Shown here in pieces: positions 1-7,901 of a stretch of 25,348 bases of DNA. The notes under the pieces are model-generated. The model saw nothing but the letters and a program-made list of their open reading frames with translations, did no database searches and was not told the origin of the DNA. The stretch's first letter is position 1, and every line of letters begins with the position of its first letter. The DNA is from CAZBSE01 sp964561115. GTDB taxonomy: Bacteria; Actinomycetota; Humimicrobiia; Humimicrobiales; Humimicrobiaceae. Location of the stretch: positions 1-25,348 of the forward strand of contig CAZLOE010000017.1 of NCBI GenBank assembly GCA_964561115.1, written 5' to 3'. A program made the position numbers and the translations under genes.

Positions 1-15
1 ATAAAAAAAAATTCT

Positions 16-44
16 TTGGAAAAATTTAAAATTTATTATATAAT
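16..44 (+). promoter_or_regulatory. Likely sigma-70-type promoter for the RRM protein gene
   Basis: TTGGAA (16-21) and a perfect TATAAT (39-44) are separated by 17 bases. Transcription would begin near base 51 and give a leader of about 170 bases before the GTG start at 224. The surroundings are very AT-rich, so chance matches are possible, but box quality and spacing are good. Confidence 0.55.
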
Positions 45-50
45 GCCTAT

Positions 51-223
51 TTAGTTTCATTTTAAAACAGGGCAGTAGGGATTTTTATTAAAGTATGTAA
101 ATATAAATAGAATTAATTCTTCTTAATTGATCCTATCTAATTCTTTTATTCCACATTTTTTAAATAATAGTTTCTACTACTGTTTTATATATAGAAAAAG
201 GCAACTTAAAGAAAGGCGATTTA
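51..223 (+). other. Long AT-rich 5' leader of the RRM gene
   Basis: About 170 non-coding bases separate the predicted transcription start from the GTG codon. The stretch is U-rich with several oligo-U and UUAAUU runs, and I see no ORF and no strong hairpin. Long leaders are common for cold-regulated RNA-binding protein genes, but a regulatory role here is only inference. Confidence 0.35.
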
Positions 224-571
224 GTGAACAAGAGAATGTATGTTGGTAATCTGGACTACTCTACCACTGATAAGGATCTTGAAGATTTATTTGCCCAGGA
301 AGGTACTGTTACCTACTCTAAGGTAATAATCAGAATGGATGGTAAATCAAGAGGTTTCGGATTTGTGGAAATGGAGAGCGAAGACCAGGCAAAAGCAGCT
401 ATGGAGAAATTGAACCAGAGCGAGTTCAAGGGAAGAACTATTGTTGTTAATGAAGCAAGAGCTCAGAACAGCGGAAATTTCAACTCCAGGAATGGTAATC
501 CCGGTTATAGAAAAGAAGGAAGCGGAGATCTGAATTACAAGCTCAGAAAACTAAGAAGAAACATGGGCTAG
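224..571 (+). CDS. Small RRM-domain RNA-binding protein
   Basis: A single RNA-recognition motif spans roughly residues 4-80 of 115. RNP2 is MYVGNL (5-10) and RNP1 is KSRGFGFV (41-48), both carrying the aromatic residues that stack on RNA bases. A basic, Asn/Gly-rich tail of about 35 residues follows and ends in a Lys/Arg-rich patch. This is the layout of the small bacterial RRM proteins (cyanobacterial Rbp type), which bind single-stranded RNA and are often cold-inducible; its target here is unknown. The GTG start at 224 is chosen because the RRM begins at once after it and AAAGG lies upstream (about 212-216). The gene has its own candidate promoter and is not linked by function to the pyr operon that follows. 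No clear intrinsic terminator was seen after it. Confidence 0.9.
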   Translation: MNKRMYVGNLDYSTTDKDLEDLFAQEGTVTYSKVIIRMDGKSRGFGFVEMESEDQAKAAMEKLNQSEFKGRTIVVNEARAQNSGNFNSRNGNPGYRKEGSGDLNYKLRKLRRNMG

Positions 572-591
572 GCATAATTTAGAATTTTCAC

Positions 592-620
592 TTGTTTTTT
601 TATCTATAATCTCCTATAGT
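592..620 (+). promoter_or_regulatory. Promoter of the pyrimidine operon
   Basis: TTGTTT (592-597) and TATAGT (615-620) are exactly 17 bases apart. Transcription from about 627 would put the whole PyrR-binding loop and terminator in the leader, as attenuation requires. A second TATAAT at 605-610 lacks a good -35 box at normal distance. Confidence 0.6.
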
Positions 621-656
621 ATCTGTTGAGCAGAGAACAAAACTGAATAGTATCAA

Positions 657-687
657 CCTTTAAAATAGTCCGGAGAGGCTAAAAAGG
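657..687 (+). promoter_or_regulatory. PyrR-binding loop (anti-antiterminator hairpin)
   Basis: Bases 667-680 match the PyrR recognition consensus ARUCCNGNGAGGYU at every position. The lower stem CCTTT (657-661) pairs with AAAGG (683-687). The upper stem pairs 667-670 with 677-680, presenting the conserved purine-rich loop. In Bacillus-type pyr operons, UMP-loaded PyrR clamps this hairpin, prevents antitermination and so lets the downstream terminator form. Confidence 0.9.
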
Positions 688-708
688 AATGAAAAAAATG
701 TTTATAAA

Positions 709-743
709 GTATTTTAAGGTTTACGATGTTTTAACCTTCTTAC
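709..743 (+). promoter_or_regulatory. Candidate antiterminator of the pyr leader
   Basis: AAGGTT (716-721) is complementary to AACCTT (733-738), the 5' arm of the terminator, and GTA (709-711) can pair with TAC (741-743) across an internal loop. This pairing would exclude the terminator. Energies were not computed; part of the PyrR-loop 3' flank (AAAAAGG, 681-687) could compete for the same CCTT. Confidence 0.5.
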
Positions 744-766
744 CTATTTGGTAAGGAGGTTTTTTT
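733..766 (+). terminator. Intrinsic attenuator terminator ahead of pyrR
   Basis: AACCTTCTTACC (733-744) pairs with 750-761 over 12 base pairs, including one G-U, across a five-base loop. A T-run at 760-766 follows. Placed between the PyrR loop and pyrR, it is the regulated stop of the operon. Its 3' arm contains TAAGGAGG (752-759), a near-perfect Shine-Dalgarno sequence that is masked when the hairpin forms. Confidence 0.88.
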
Positions 767-768
767 AT

Positions 769-810
769 ATGGCAGGGAGTCATGATGGAAAAGACACAGA
801 TATTGAGTGA
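769..810 (+). CDS. Possible 13-codon leader peptide overlapping the pyrR start
   Basis: ATG at 769 lies nine bases after TAAGGAGG (752-759) and opens a 13-codon frame (reads MAGSHDGKDTDIE) ending at TGA 808-810. It overlaps the pyrR start out of frame. The ribosome site is the best in the leader, but such a short ORF can arise by chance. If translated, it could tune pyrR initiation. No protein family is claimed. Confidence 0.35.
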   Translation: MAGSHDGKDTDIE

Positions 811-1321
811 AAACGATATAGACAGGGTGGTAAAGAGGATCTCGCATGAGATACTGGAAAGAAACAAGGGATCGGAAAGCCTGGTCTTTATAGGGGTCCA
901 GAAGAGAGGTGTCCCTCTGGCAAACAGGATAGCTGAGAATATCGGCAAATTTGAGAGGACCAGCTTAAAGACCGGTAAACTTGATATTGCCTTCTACCGG
1001 GATGATATAGGGAAGAATCTAAAGCCGGGGGTACAGATAACAGATATACCATTTGACATAGAGGGCAAAAACGTGATTTTGGTAGATGATGTACTGTACA
1101 CCGGAAGGACGGTAAGGGCGGCGCTTGATGCGATAATAGATTTTGGAAGGCCCAGGAGCATACAGCTTGTTGTTTTAATTGACCGGGGCCACAGGGAACT
1201 TCCCATAAGGGCGGATTATGTGGGAAAGAATCTTCCCACCTCCCGCAGTGAAGCCGTTGAGGTCAGGTTAAAGGAGACCGATGGTGTAGACAGCGTTACT
1301 CTGGTAAAGAATAAGGAATAA
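785..1321 (+). CDS. pyrR: PyrR, pyrimidine operon attenuator / uracil phosphoribosyltransferase
   Basis: PyrR binds UMP/UTP and the leader RNA to switch off the pyr operon; family members often also convert uracil and PRPP to UMP. The type I phosphoribosyltransferase PRPP motif (VILVDDVLYTGRT, about residues 96-108) and the flexible-loop and hood regions are present, and the length of 178 residues is normal. Two adjacent ATGs occur, at 782 and 785. The second is preferred because AGGGAG (774-779) is five bases from it but only two from the first. It sits directly downstream of an exact PyrR-binding loop and terminator, so it most likely regulates its own transcript. pyrB begins two bases after its stop. 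Confidence 0.96.
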   Translation: MEKTQILSENDIDRVVKRISHEILERNKGSESLVFIGVQKRGVPLANRIAENIGKFERTSLKTGKLDIAFYRDDIGKNLKPGVQITDIPFDIEGKNVILVDDVLYTGRTVRAALDAIIDFGRPRSIQLVVLIDRGHRELPIRADYVGKNLPTSRSEAVEVRLKETDGVDSVTLVKNKE

Positions 1322-1323
1322 CT

Positions 1324-2244
1324 ATGTTAAGTAAAAAAAGCCTGCTGGATATAGAAAGCCTGGATCTTGAAGATATAAAACTGATACTTTCCAACACGGA
1401 TTCTTTTCTTGAGATATCAAAAAGGGAAGTAAAAAAGGTCCCCACGCTCAGGGGCAAGACCGTGTTTAACCTGTTTTTTGAAGTGAGCACCAGGACCAAG
1501 ACTTCATTTGAGATCGCCGCCAAGAGGCTGAGTGCAGATATTATTAATTTTTCGGCCGCAGCCAGCAGCATCAAAAAGGGAGAGTCAGTAGTGGATACCT
1601 TAAAGACCATACTCTCGATGAAAGTGGATCTTATAATCATAAGGCATTCCGACAGCGGTACAGCCAGGATGATAGACGGGTTTGTGAATGTGCCGGTCAT
1701 AAATGCCGGCGACGGCAAGCACCAGCACCCGACCCAGGCGCTGCTGGACCTTTACACCATAAAAAAGAGATTCGGAGATTTCAAGGGACTAAAGGTGGCA
1801 ATTGTGGGAGATTTTATTGACAGCAGGGTGGCAAGGTCGGATATAAGTCTATTTGAAAAAATGGGAATGGATATCACCATAGTGTCACCGACCATGTTTC
1901 TACCGGAAGATTTTTCGGAGCTTAAGGTGAGATACCAGATAGACGACGTAATAGAAGACTGCGATATCCTGTATATGCTGAGAATGCAGTTTGAAAGGCA
2001 GGACAGGAAGTTTTACCCATCCATTATGGAGTACAACCGGTTTTTGGGCCTTGATATGGAAAGGCTTAAGAGGATGAAACAGGGTTCAATAGTCATGCAC
2101 CCGGGGCCGGTAAACAGGGGAATAGAGATAAGTGATGAAGTTATGGATGTAGGAGGAAAGCTTGCAGAAAGGGTTGTGATAGAGGAGCAGGTGACCTATG
2201 GGGTGGCAGTAAGGATGGCCATACTTTATTTAATACTGGGTTAA
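1324..2244 (+). CDS. pyrB: Aspartate carbamoyltransferase catalytic subunit
   Basis: Transfers the carbamoyl group of carbamoyl phosphate to aspartate, the committed step of pyrimidine synthesis. The carbamoyl-phosphate loop STRTKTS (55-61), the mobile Lys region KKGES (84-88), HQHPTQALLD (133-142) and the aspartate-side HPGPVNRG (about 259-266) are all present in the usual order. At 306 residues it is a full-length catalytic chain. No regulatory subunit gene (pyrI) lies nearby, which fits the Bacillus-type enzyme controlled at the RNA level rather than by allostery. AAGGA six bases before the ATG supports the start. It is packed between pyrR (2 bases) and pyrC (14 bases). Confidence 0.97.
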   Translation: MLSKKSLLDIESLDLEDIKLILSNTDSFLEISKREVKKVPTLRGKTVFNLFFEVSTRTKTSFEIAAKRLSADIINFSAAASSIKKGESVVDTLKTILSMKVDLIIIRHSDSGTARMIDGFVNVPVINAGDGKHQHPTQALLDLYTIKKRFGDFKGLKVAIVGDFIDSRVARSDISLFEKMGMDITIVSPTMFLPEDFSELKVRYQIDDVIEDCDILYMLRMQFERQDRKFYPSIMEYNRFLGLDMERLKRMKQGSIVMHPGPVNRGIEISDEVMDVGGKLAERVVIEEQVTYGVAVRMAILYLILG

Positions 2245-2258
2245 AGATTTTTAGGGAT

Positions 2259-3551
2259 ATGGTAAAAGAGAAAAATATATTGATAAAGGGCGGCAGGGTA
2301 ATCGACCCTGAAAAGAGAAAGGAATCCGTTGTTGATATTTTTATCAAAGACGGCATTGTGGAAAAAATAGATAAAAACATCGGTACAGCCGGAGGCGGCA
2401 CAGAGGTGATCGATGCTGCAGGGCTTGTAGTGAGCCCGGGATTTGTAGATATGCATGTACACCTCCGGGATCCCGGATTTGAAGATGAGGAGACTGTTGA
2501 AAGCGGAGCGCTGGCTGCAGTAAAAGGCGGTATTACCACAGTGGCATGTATGCCCAATACAAATCCACCAATAGACAGTGAACATGCAGTCAAGTATATT
2601 ATGGAAAAATCCCATGATGTTGCCTGCAGGGTACTGCCTGTTGCCGCTATGACCAAAGGCCAGAAGGGCAGGAGTATTACTGAAATGGGGCTTCTTTCCC
2701 AGGCGGGAGCGGTAGGATTTTCAGATGACGGAAAGTGTGTGGCTGACGCGAGACTCATGTATGAGGTCATGAGGTATTCCATCCAGTTTGGTCTTCCCCT
2801 GATACTGCATGAAGAGGACCTCCGCATGTCAGAATGCGGCCTGGTACATGAAGGAAAATATTCTACGATACTGGGTCTTGAAGGAATATCCAGACTTAGC
2901 GATGATCTAATGATCGCCAGGGATATAATGCTTGCGCAGAGGAGCGAGGCAAAGATCCATATAACACACTTAAGCACTGCCGGAGGGGTGGAAATGATAG
3001 GCAAAGCCAAAAAGAAGGGCATTGATATAACCTGTGATGTGACCCCGCATCACCTGTTCTTTGACGACAGCGTTCTTACTACATTCAATACTAACTTTAA
3101 GGTAAAGCCGCCCATAAGAAGCAGCGAGGACAGAGAGGCGCTGGTGGAGGGCGTAAAGAGCGGTGTGATAGATGCAGTAGCAAGCGACCACGCCCCGCAC
3201 CTGGATACCGAAAAGAACACAACTTTTAAAGAGGCGGAGTTTGGGACCATCGGGCTTGAGACTCTTTTTAGTGCTTCATTTACTAAATTATGCCTCAAGG
3301 AAAATATGAGCCTTCCCGAGCTTATAGCTCTTATTACCTGCGGCCCTGCAAAGATTTTAAATATAGATGCCGGGAAAATAGAAAAAGGAAAGACAGCAAA
3401 TATTACCATAATCGATAATGAAGCGGAAAAAAGTATCAAGAGAGAAGATTTTATATCAAAGAGTAAAAACAGTGCCTTTATAGGCCAGAAGCTTTCTGGA
3501 AAGATAGTCTATACAATAAGCAAAGGTAAATTGGCATACATTAATAGATAG
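2259..3551 (+). CDS. pyrC: Dihydroorotase, class I
   Basis: Cyclises N-carbamoyl-aspartate to dihydroorotate, the third step of the pathway. The amidohydrolase metal ligands can be placed: HVH (His66, His68), Asp156/157 in FSDDGK, His184 in LHEED, His237 in ITHLST and Asp310 in ASDHAPH. Residues 1-60 and the C-terminus form the small beta domain usual for class I enzymes. The 430-residue length and the sequence around HVHLRDPG match the Bacillus/Aquifex class rather than the shorter E. coli PyrC. The metal ligands are intact, so it should be active, unlike the degenerate DHOase-like proteins found beside some PyrB genes. The ATG at 2259 follows AGGG closely. Confidence 0.96.
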   Translation: MVKEKNILIKGGRVIDPEKRKESVVDIFIKDGIVEKIDKNIGTAGGGTEVIDAAGLVVSPGFVDMHVHLRDPGFEDEETVESGALAAVKGGITTVACMPNTNPPIDSEHAVKYIMEKSHDVACRVLPVAAMTKGQKGRSITEMGLLSQAGAVGFSDDGKCVADARLMYEVMRYSIQFGLPLILHEEDLRMSECGLVHEGKYSTILGLEGISRLSDDLMIARDIMLAQRSEAKIHITHLSTAGGVEMIGKAKKKGIDITCDVTPHHLFFDDSVLTTFNTNFKVKPPIRSSEDREALVEGVKSGVIDAVASDHAPHLDTEKNTTFKEAEFGTIGLETLFSASFTKLCLKENMSLPELIALITCGPAKILNIDAGKIEKGKTANITIIDNEAEKSIKREDFISKSKNSAFIGQKLSGKIVYTISKGKLAYINR

Positions 3552-3572
3552 CGCGGAAGAAAGGGAAGAATT

Positions 3573-4673
3573 TTGAAAGCAATTTTAATGCTGGAGGACG
3601 GGAAGATATTTGAAGGAGAAAATATTGGATGCAGCGGTGAGACCATCGGTGAAGTTGTATTCAATACCTCTATGATAGGTTATCAGGAAATTCTGACCGA
3701 TCCTTCTTACTGCGAGCAGATAGTCAATATGACCTATACCCAGATCGGAAATTATGGAGTAAACAGTGAAGATGTGGAATCAGATAAAATACAGGCCAAG
3801 GGTCTTATCGTAAAGGAGTGTTTTGGTTACTACTGCAACTGGAGGGCAGAAGGCAGCCTGCCCGATTATCTTAAAAAGTACAAGATCGTTGGACTGGAAG
3901 GGATAGACACCAGGCAGTTGACCAGACATATCAGGTTGAAGGGTTCAATGAAGGGCATCATTTCAACCGAGACAGATGATAAAGGTGAACTGATGGAAAA
4001 GTTAGGAAGTTATCCCTCTATTATTAACAGGGACCTGGTAAAGTATGTCACCTGCGGAAAGCCGTACGTTTATAATCCTGAAAATATCGGCTGCAGGCAT
4101 ACCATTGTAGCGGTTGATTTCGGGGTGAAGCTGGGTATTTTAAAATGCCTGGACTGGGAAGGTTTTAAAATAATCGTGGTACCCGCATCTGCAAAAACTG
4201 AAGAAATCTTAAAATATGAGCCTGAAGGGATTTTTCTTTCCAATGGGCCCGGCGATCCTTCAGCTGTAGGATATGCAGTTAAGACCATTAAAGAACTGAT
4301 AGGGAAAAAACCTATTTTCGGGATCTGTCTGGGGCATCAGCTTCTGGCTATTGCCCTGGGAGCAAAGACTTACAAGTTAAAGTTCGGCCATCACGGCGGC
4401 AATCATCCCGTTAAAAATCTTGAGACAGGGAAAGTCGAGATAACATCACAGAATCACGGTTTTGCGGTCAGTGAAGAATCACTGAAAAACATCAAGGGTA
4501 CTGATTGCAGAGTTACACACATTAATTTAAATGATAATACCATTGAAGGGCTGGAGTTTGCCGGTATAAATGCATATACGGTGCAGCACCATCCTGAAGG
4601 GAAACCCGGTCCCCATGATTCAAGATATGTTTTCAGCAAGTTTACCGAGCTGATTGAAAATTTTAACAAGTAA
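3573..4673 (+). CDS. carA: Carbamoyl-phosphate synthase small subunit (glutaminase)
   Basis: Hydrolyses glutamine and channels ammonia to CarB. The N-terminal CarA domain starts with MKAILMLEDGKIFEGE. The C-terminal class I amidotransferase domain carries the nucleophile Cys252 in GICLGHQ and the His340/Glu342 pair in QHHPEG. The oxyanion region LSNGPGDP is at 222-229. Length 366 is typical. The start is TTG at 3573: AAGGGAAG (3561-3568) fits it, and the family's first strand begins there; the ATG at residue 6 would cut that strand. A His replaces the usual Phe just before the catalytic HPE, a mild variation. carB begins 18 bases after the stop. Confidence 0.96.
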   Translation: MKAILMLEDGKIFEGENIGCSGETIGEVVFNTSMIGYQEILTDPSYCEQIVNMTYTQIGNYGVNSEDVESDKIQAKGLIVKECFGYYCNWRAEGSLPDYLKKYKIVGLEGIDTRQLTRHIRLKGSMKGIISTETDDKGELMEKLGSYPSIINRDLVKYVTCGKPYVYNPENIGCRHTIVAVDFGVKLGILKCLDWEGFKIIVVPASAKTEEILKYEPEGIFLSNGPGDPSAVGYAVKTIKELIGKKPIFGICLGHQLLAIALGAKTYKLKFGHHGGNHPVKNLETGKVEITSQNHGFAVSEESLKNIKGTDCRVTHINLNDNTIEGLEFAGINAYTVQHHPEGKPGPHDSRYVFSKFTELIENFNK

Positions 4674-4691
4674 ATACCAGAAAGATGATTT

Positions 4692-7600
4692 ATGCCCAAA
4701 AGAAAAGATTTAAAGAAAGTCCTGCTTATAGGCTCTGGGCCGATAGTGATAGGACAGGCCTGTGAATTTGATTATTCCGGGACCCAGGCCTGCAAGGTCT
4801 TAAAACAGGAAGGTTATCAGGTGGTGCTGGTAAACAGCAACCCTGCCACCATTATGACTGATCCCGAGTTTGCAGACAGGACCTATATTGAGCCGCTGAC
4901 CCCCGAGTTTGTTGAAAAAATAATCAAAAGAGAGAGGCCGGATGCAATGCTTCCCGCGCTTGGAGGGCAGACCGGACTTAATATGGCAGCTGCCCTGTCA
5001 AAAGAAAAGGTTTTAACCAAATATGGAGTGGAGCTTATAGGGGTTGATATTGATGTCATCAACAGGGCGGAAGACAGGGAACAGTTTAAAGAAGCAATGA
5101 ACAGGATAGGCCTGTATGTCCCTGCCAGCGGGTATGCGCACAGTTTAAAAGAAGCTTTAAGTTTTAGCGTAAAATTAAAGTTTCCTCTGGTGGTAAGGCC
5201 AAGCTATACCCTTGGCGGAATGGGGGGAGGAGTTGCCTTTAATAAAGAGGAGTTTATAGAAATAGTTACCAGAGGGCTTGACATGTCACCTAAATCGGAG
5301 GTGCTGGTGGAAAAATCGGTTGCGGGCTGGAAAGAAATCGAGCTGGAGATGATGAGAGATAGAAATGATAATGTAGTCATAGTCTGTTCCATTGAGAATT
5401 TTGATACCATGGGAGTGCATACAGGAGACAGTATTTGTGCCGCTCCCGCCCAGACCCTGACCTATAAGGAATATCAGAATATAAGAGACGCCAGCATAAA
5501 GATAATGAGGGAGATCGGAGTCAATGCAGGCGGGTCCAATATCCAGTTTGCGGTCGATCCTGAAAATGGGAAAGTCGCGGTTATTGAACTGAATCCCAGG
5601 GTTTCCAGAAGCAGCGCGCTGGCTTCCAAGGCAACCGGTTATCCTATTGCCAAGATTGCCACCAAACTGGCTATAGGATATACCCTGGATGAGATACCAA
5701 ATGATATAACCAGAAAGACGCCGGCTTGTTTTGAACCCTCTATTGATTATGTAGTGGTAAAATTTCCCAGGTGGACGTTTGAAAAGTTTCCCGGGAGTGA
5801 TCCAAGCCTGACCACCAGGATGAAATCAGTGGGCGAGGTACTGGCAATCGGAAGGACTTTTAAAGAAGCTCTCCAGAAATCCATCAGGTCTCTGGAGATT
5901 GACAGATACGGGCTTGGCGCCGACGGCAAAAATGACATAAAGGAATCACTTCTAAACAGCAAGTTATCCATTCCTAATCAGGACCGGGTCTTTTATATCA
6001 AATACGCTTTTGAAAAGGGGATGAGCATAGAAGAAATATCAAGTTACACCAAGATAGACCCCTGGTTTTTATACAATATAAAGCAGCTGGTAGAGTTTGA
6101 AAAAGGTTTTAAGTGCAGTGATATTAAAAATATAACCGCCGGAGATTTACATCAGGCAAAAAAATTAGGGTATTCTGATATCCAGATTGCCAATCTGTGC
6201 AGAGCCGGTGAAGACGACGTAAGAGCCATGAGAAAGAAGTTTAATATTAAAGCGACTTTTAAGCCGGTGGATACCTGCGCAGCAGAGTTTGAGGCCTATA
6301 CACCCTATTATTACTCCACCTATGAGTCTGAAAACGAGGTCTTGCCCTCGACCAAGGAAAAGATCATAATTTTGGGCGGAGGCCCCAACCGTATAGGTCA
6401 GGGAATAGAATTTGATTACTGCTGTGTCCATGCCTCATTTGCGCTGCATGATGCAGGCTATGAGACCATAATGATAAACTGCAACCCCGAGACTGTCAGT
6501 ACCGACTATGACACTTCAGACAGGCTTTATTTTGAACCCCTGACCTTTGAGGATGTCTTAAATGTTGTTGACAATGAAAAACCTTTTGGAGTTATTGTGC
6601 AATTCGGGGGCCAGACTCCTTTAAAACTTGCCCTCCGTCTGCAGGAAGCAGGAGTAAATATTTTAGGCACATCACCTGACAGCATAGACCTTGCTGAAGA
6701 CCGGAAGAGGTTCGGCAGCATGCTTAGAAAACTTGATATACCCCAGGCGGAAAACGGAACAGCCATGGATGTGGAGAAGGCAAAAGCAATCGCCAGGAGT
6801 ATAGGCTATCCGGTTCTGGTAAGGCCTTCCTACGTGCTGGGCGGAAGGGCTATGAACATTGTCTACAATGAAGAGAGTCTTATAAATTACGTGAAAAGCG
6901 CTGCAGTGGTATCCTATGATAAGCCCATTCTGATAGACAAGTTTTTGGAGGGTGCAATAGAAATTGATGTTGATGCAATTTTTGACGGTGAAGAACTTTT
7001 TATCGGCGGGATACTGGAGCACATTGAGGAAGCAGGTATACATTCCGGGGACAGTGCATGTGTGATACCGCCTTTTACCTTAAAGAAAAAAGTAATTGAG
7101 ACTATTAGAGAGTACACTTTAAAAATAGCAAAAGAACTTAAAGTGATAGGGCTCATGAATATACAGTATGCCTTAAAGGACTCCATTGTTTACGTGCTGG
7201 AAGCAAATCCCAGGGCTTCGCGTACGGTCCCATTTGTAAGCAAATCCATTAATGTTCCCCTGGCAAAGATCGCATCTCTGGTCATGACAGGAAGGAAATT
7301 AAAAAGTATTGATTTTAAAAAAGTTGATCCCACATCTCTTGGCTACTACAGCATAAAAGAAGCAGTTCTGCCCTTTAACAGGTTTCCCGGTGTGGATACA
7401 ATACTGGGTCCGGAAATGAAATCTACCGGCGAGGTGATGGGTATAGACAGCAGTTTCGGAGTAGCTTTTGCCAAGACCCAGATCGCGACCAACCAGGTAT
7501 TTCCGACTTCGGGCTCGGTATTTATCAGTGTTAATGACAAGGATAAGGAAGCCATAATTGAAATAGCGAAAAACCTGTCGGAGATCGGATTTAATATAAT

Positions 7601-7901
7601 CTCCACCAAAGGTACGGGAGATGTGCTGGAAGAAAAGGGGATCAAATGCCACAAAGTCTTAAAGATCAGAGAGGGAAGGCCCAACGTTCTTGATATGATA
7701 AAAAACGGAGAGATAGACCTCATTATAAATACTCCTGAAGGAAGCATTGCGCGTAGTGACGGGTACTATCTCAGGACCGCAGCGGTTCTCCGCAATGTGC
7801 CCTCTGTTACCACCATATCGGGTGCTTCGGCTCTGGTCCAGGGAATACAGGAGATGAAAAACAACCCTAAGGTCGGGGTAAAACCCATACAGGAGTACTG
7901 A
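4692..7901 (+). CDS. carB: Carbamoyl-phosphate synthase large subunit
   Basis: Makes carbamoyl phosphate from bicarbonate, ammonia and two ATP. The 1069-residue chain shows the expected internal duplication. The first half opens with LLIGSGPIVIGQACEFDYSG, and the second, from about residue 557, with LGGGPNRIGQGIEFDYCC. Each half has ATP-grasp signatures (VRPSYTLGG and VRPSYVLGG; ELNPR and EANPR). A methylglyoxal-synthase-like allosteric domain occupies about 935-1069. With carA it supplies pyrimidines, and in the absence of another copy in view possibly arginine synthesis too. The stop TGA overlaps the pyrK ATG by one base, implying translational coupling. Confidence 0.97.
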   Translation: MPKRKDLKKVLLIGSGPIVIGQACEFDYSGTQACKVLKQEGYQVVLVNSNPATIMTDPEFADRTYIEPLTPEFVEKIIKRERPDAMLPALGGQTGLNMAAALSKEKVLTKYGVELIGVDIDVINRAEDREQFKEAMNRIGLYVPASGYAHSLKEALSFSVKLKFPLVVRPSYTLGGMGGGVAFNKEEFIEIVTRGLDMSPKSEVLVEKSVAGWKEIELEMMRDRNDNVVIVCSIENFDTMGVHTGDSICAAPAQTLTYKEYQNIRDASIKIMREIGVNAGGSNIQFAVDPENGKVAVIELNPRVSRSSALASKATGYPIAKIATKLAIGYTLDEIPNDITRKTPACFEPSIDYVVVKFPRWTFEKFPGSDPSLTTRMKSVGEVLAIGRTFKEALQKSIRSLEIDRYGLGADGKNDIKESLLNSKLSIPNQDRVFYIKYAFEKGMSIEEISSYTKIDPWFLYNIKQLVEFEKGFKCSDIKNITAGDLHQAKKLGYSDIQIANLCRAGEDDVRAMRKKFNIKATFKPVDTCAAEFEAYTPYYYSTYESENEVLPSTKEKIIILGGGPNRIGQGIEFDYCCVHASFALHDAGYETIMINCNPETVSTDYDTSDRLYFEPLTFEDVLNVVDNEKPFGVIVQFGGQTPLKLALRLQEAGVNILGTSPDSIDLAEDRKRFGSMLRKLDIPQAENGTAMDVEKAKAIARSIGYPVLVRPSYVLGGRAMNIVYNEESLINYVKSAAVVSYDKPILIDKFLEGAIEIDVDAIFDGEELFIGGILEHIEEAGIHSGDSACVIPPFTLKKKVIETIREYTLKIAKELKVIGLMNIQYALKDSIVYVLEANPRASRTVPFVSKSINVPLAKIASLVMTGRKLKSIDFKKVDPTSLGYYSIKEAVLPFNRFPGVDTILGPEMKSTGEVMGIDSSFGVAFAKTQIATNQVFPTSGSVFISVNDKDKEAIIEIAKNLSEIGFNIISTKGTGDVLEEKGIKCHKVLKIREGRPNVLDMIKNGEIDLIINTPEGSIARSDGYYLRTAAVLRNVPSVTTISGASALVQGIQEMKNNPKVGVKPIQEY

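Noticed and set aside
605..610. TATAAT at 605-610 as the -10 box of the pyr promoter
   Set aside because: No acceptable -35 box lies 16-18 bases upstream; the TTGTTT/TATAGT pair at 592-620 has ideal spacing.
721..3022. Minus-strand ORFs opposite pyrR, pyrB and pyrC
   Set aside because: They are out-of-frame shadows of genes with intact catalytic motifs, lack ribosome sites and have low-complexity Ser/Leu/Ile compositions. The same holds for the other minus-strand ORFs except rpmB.
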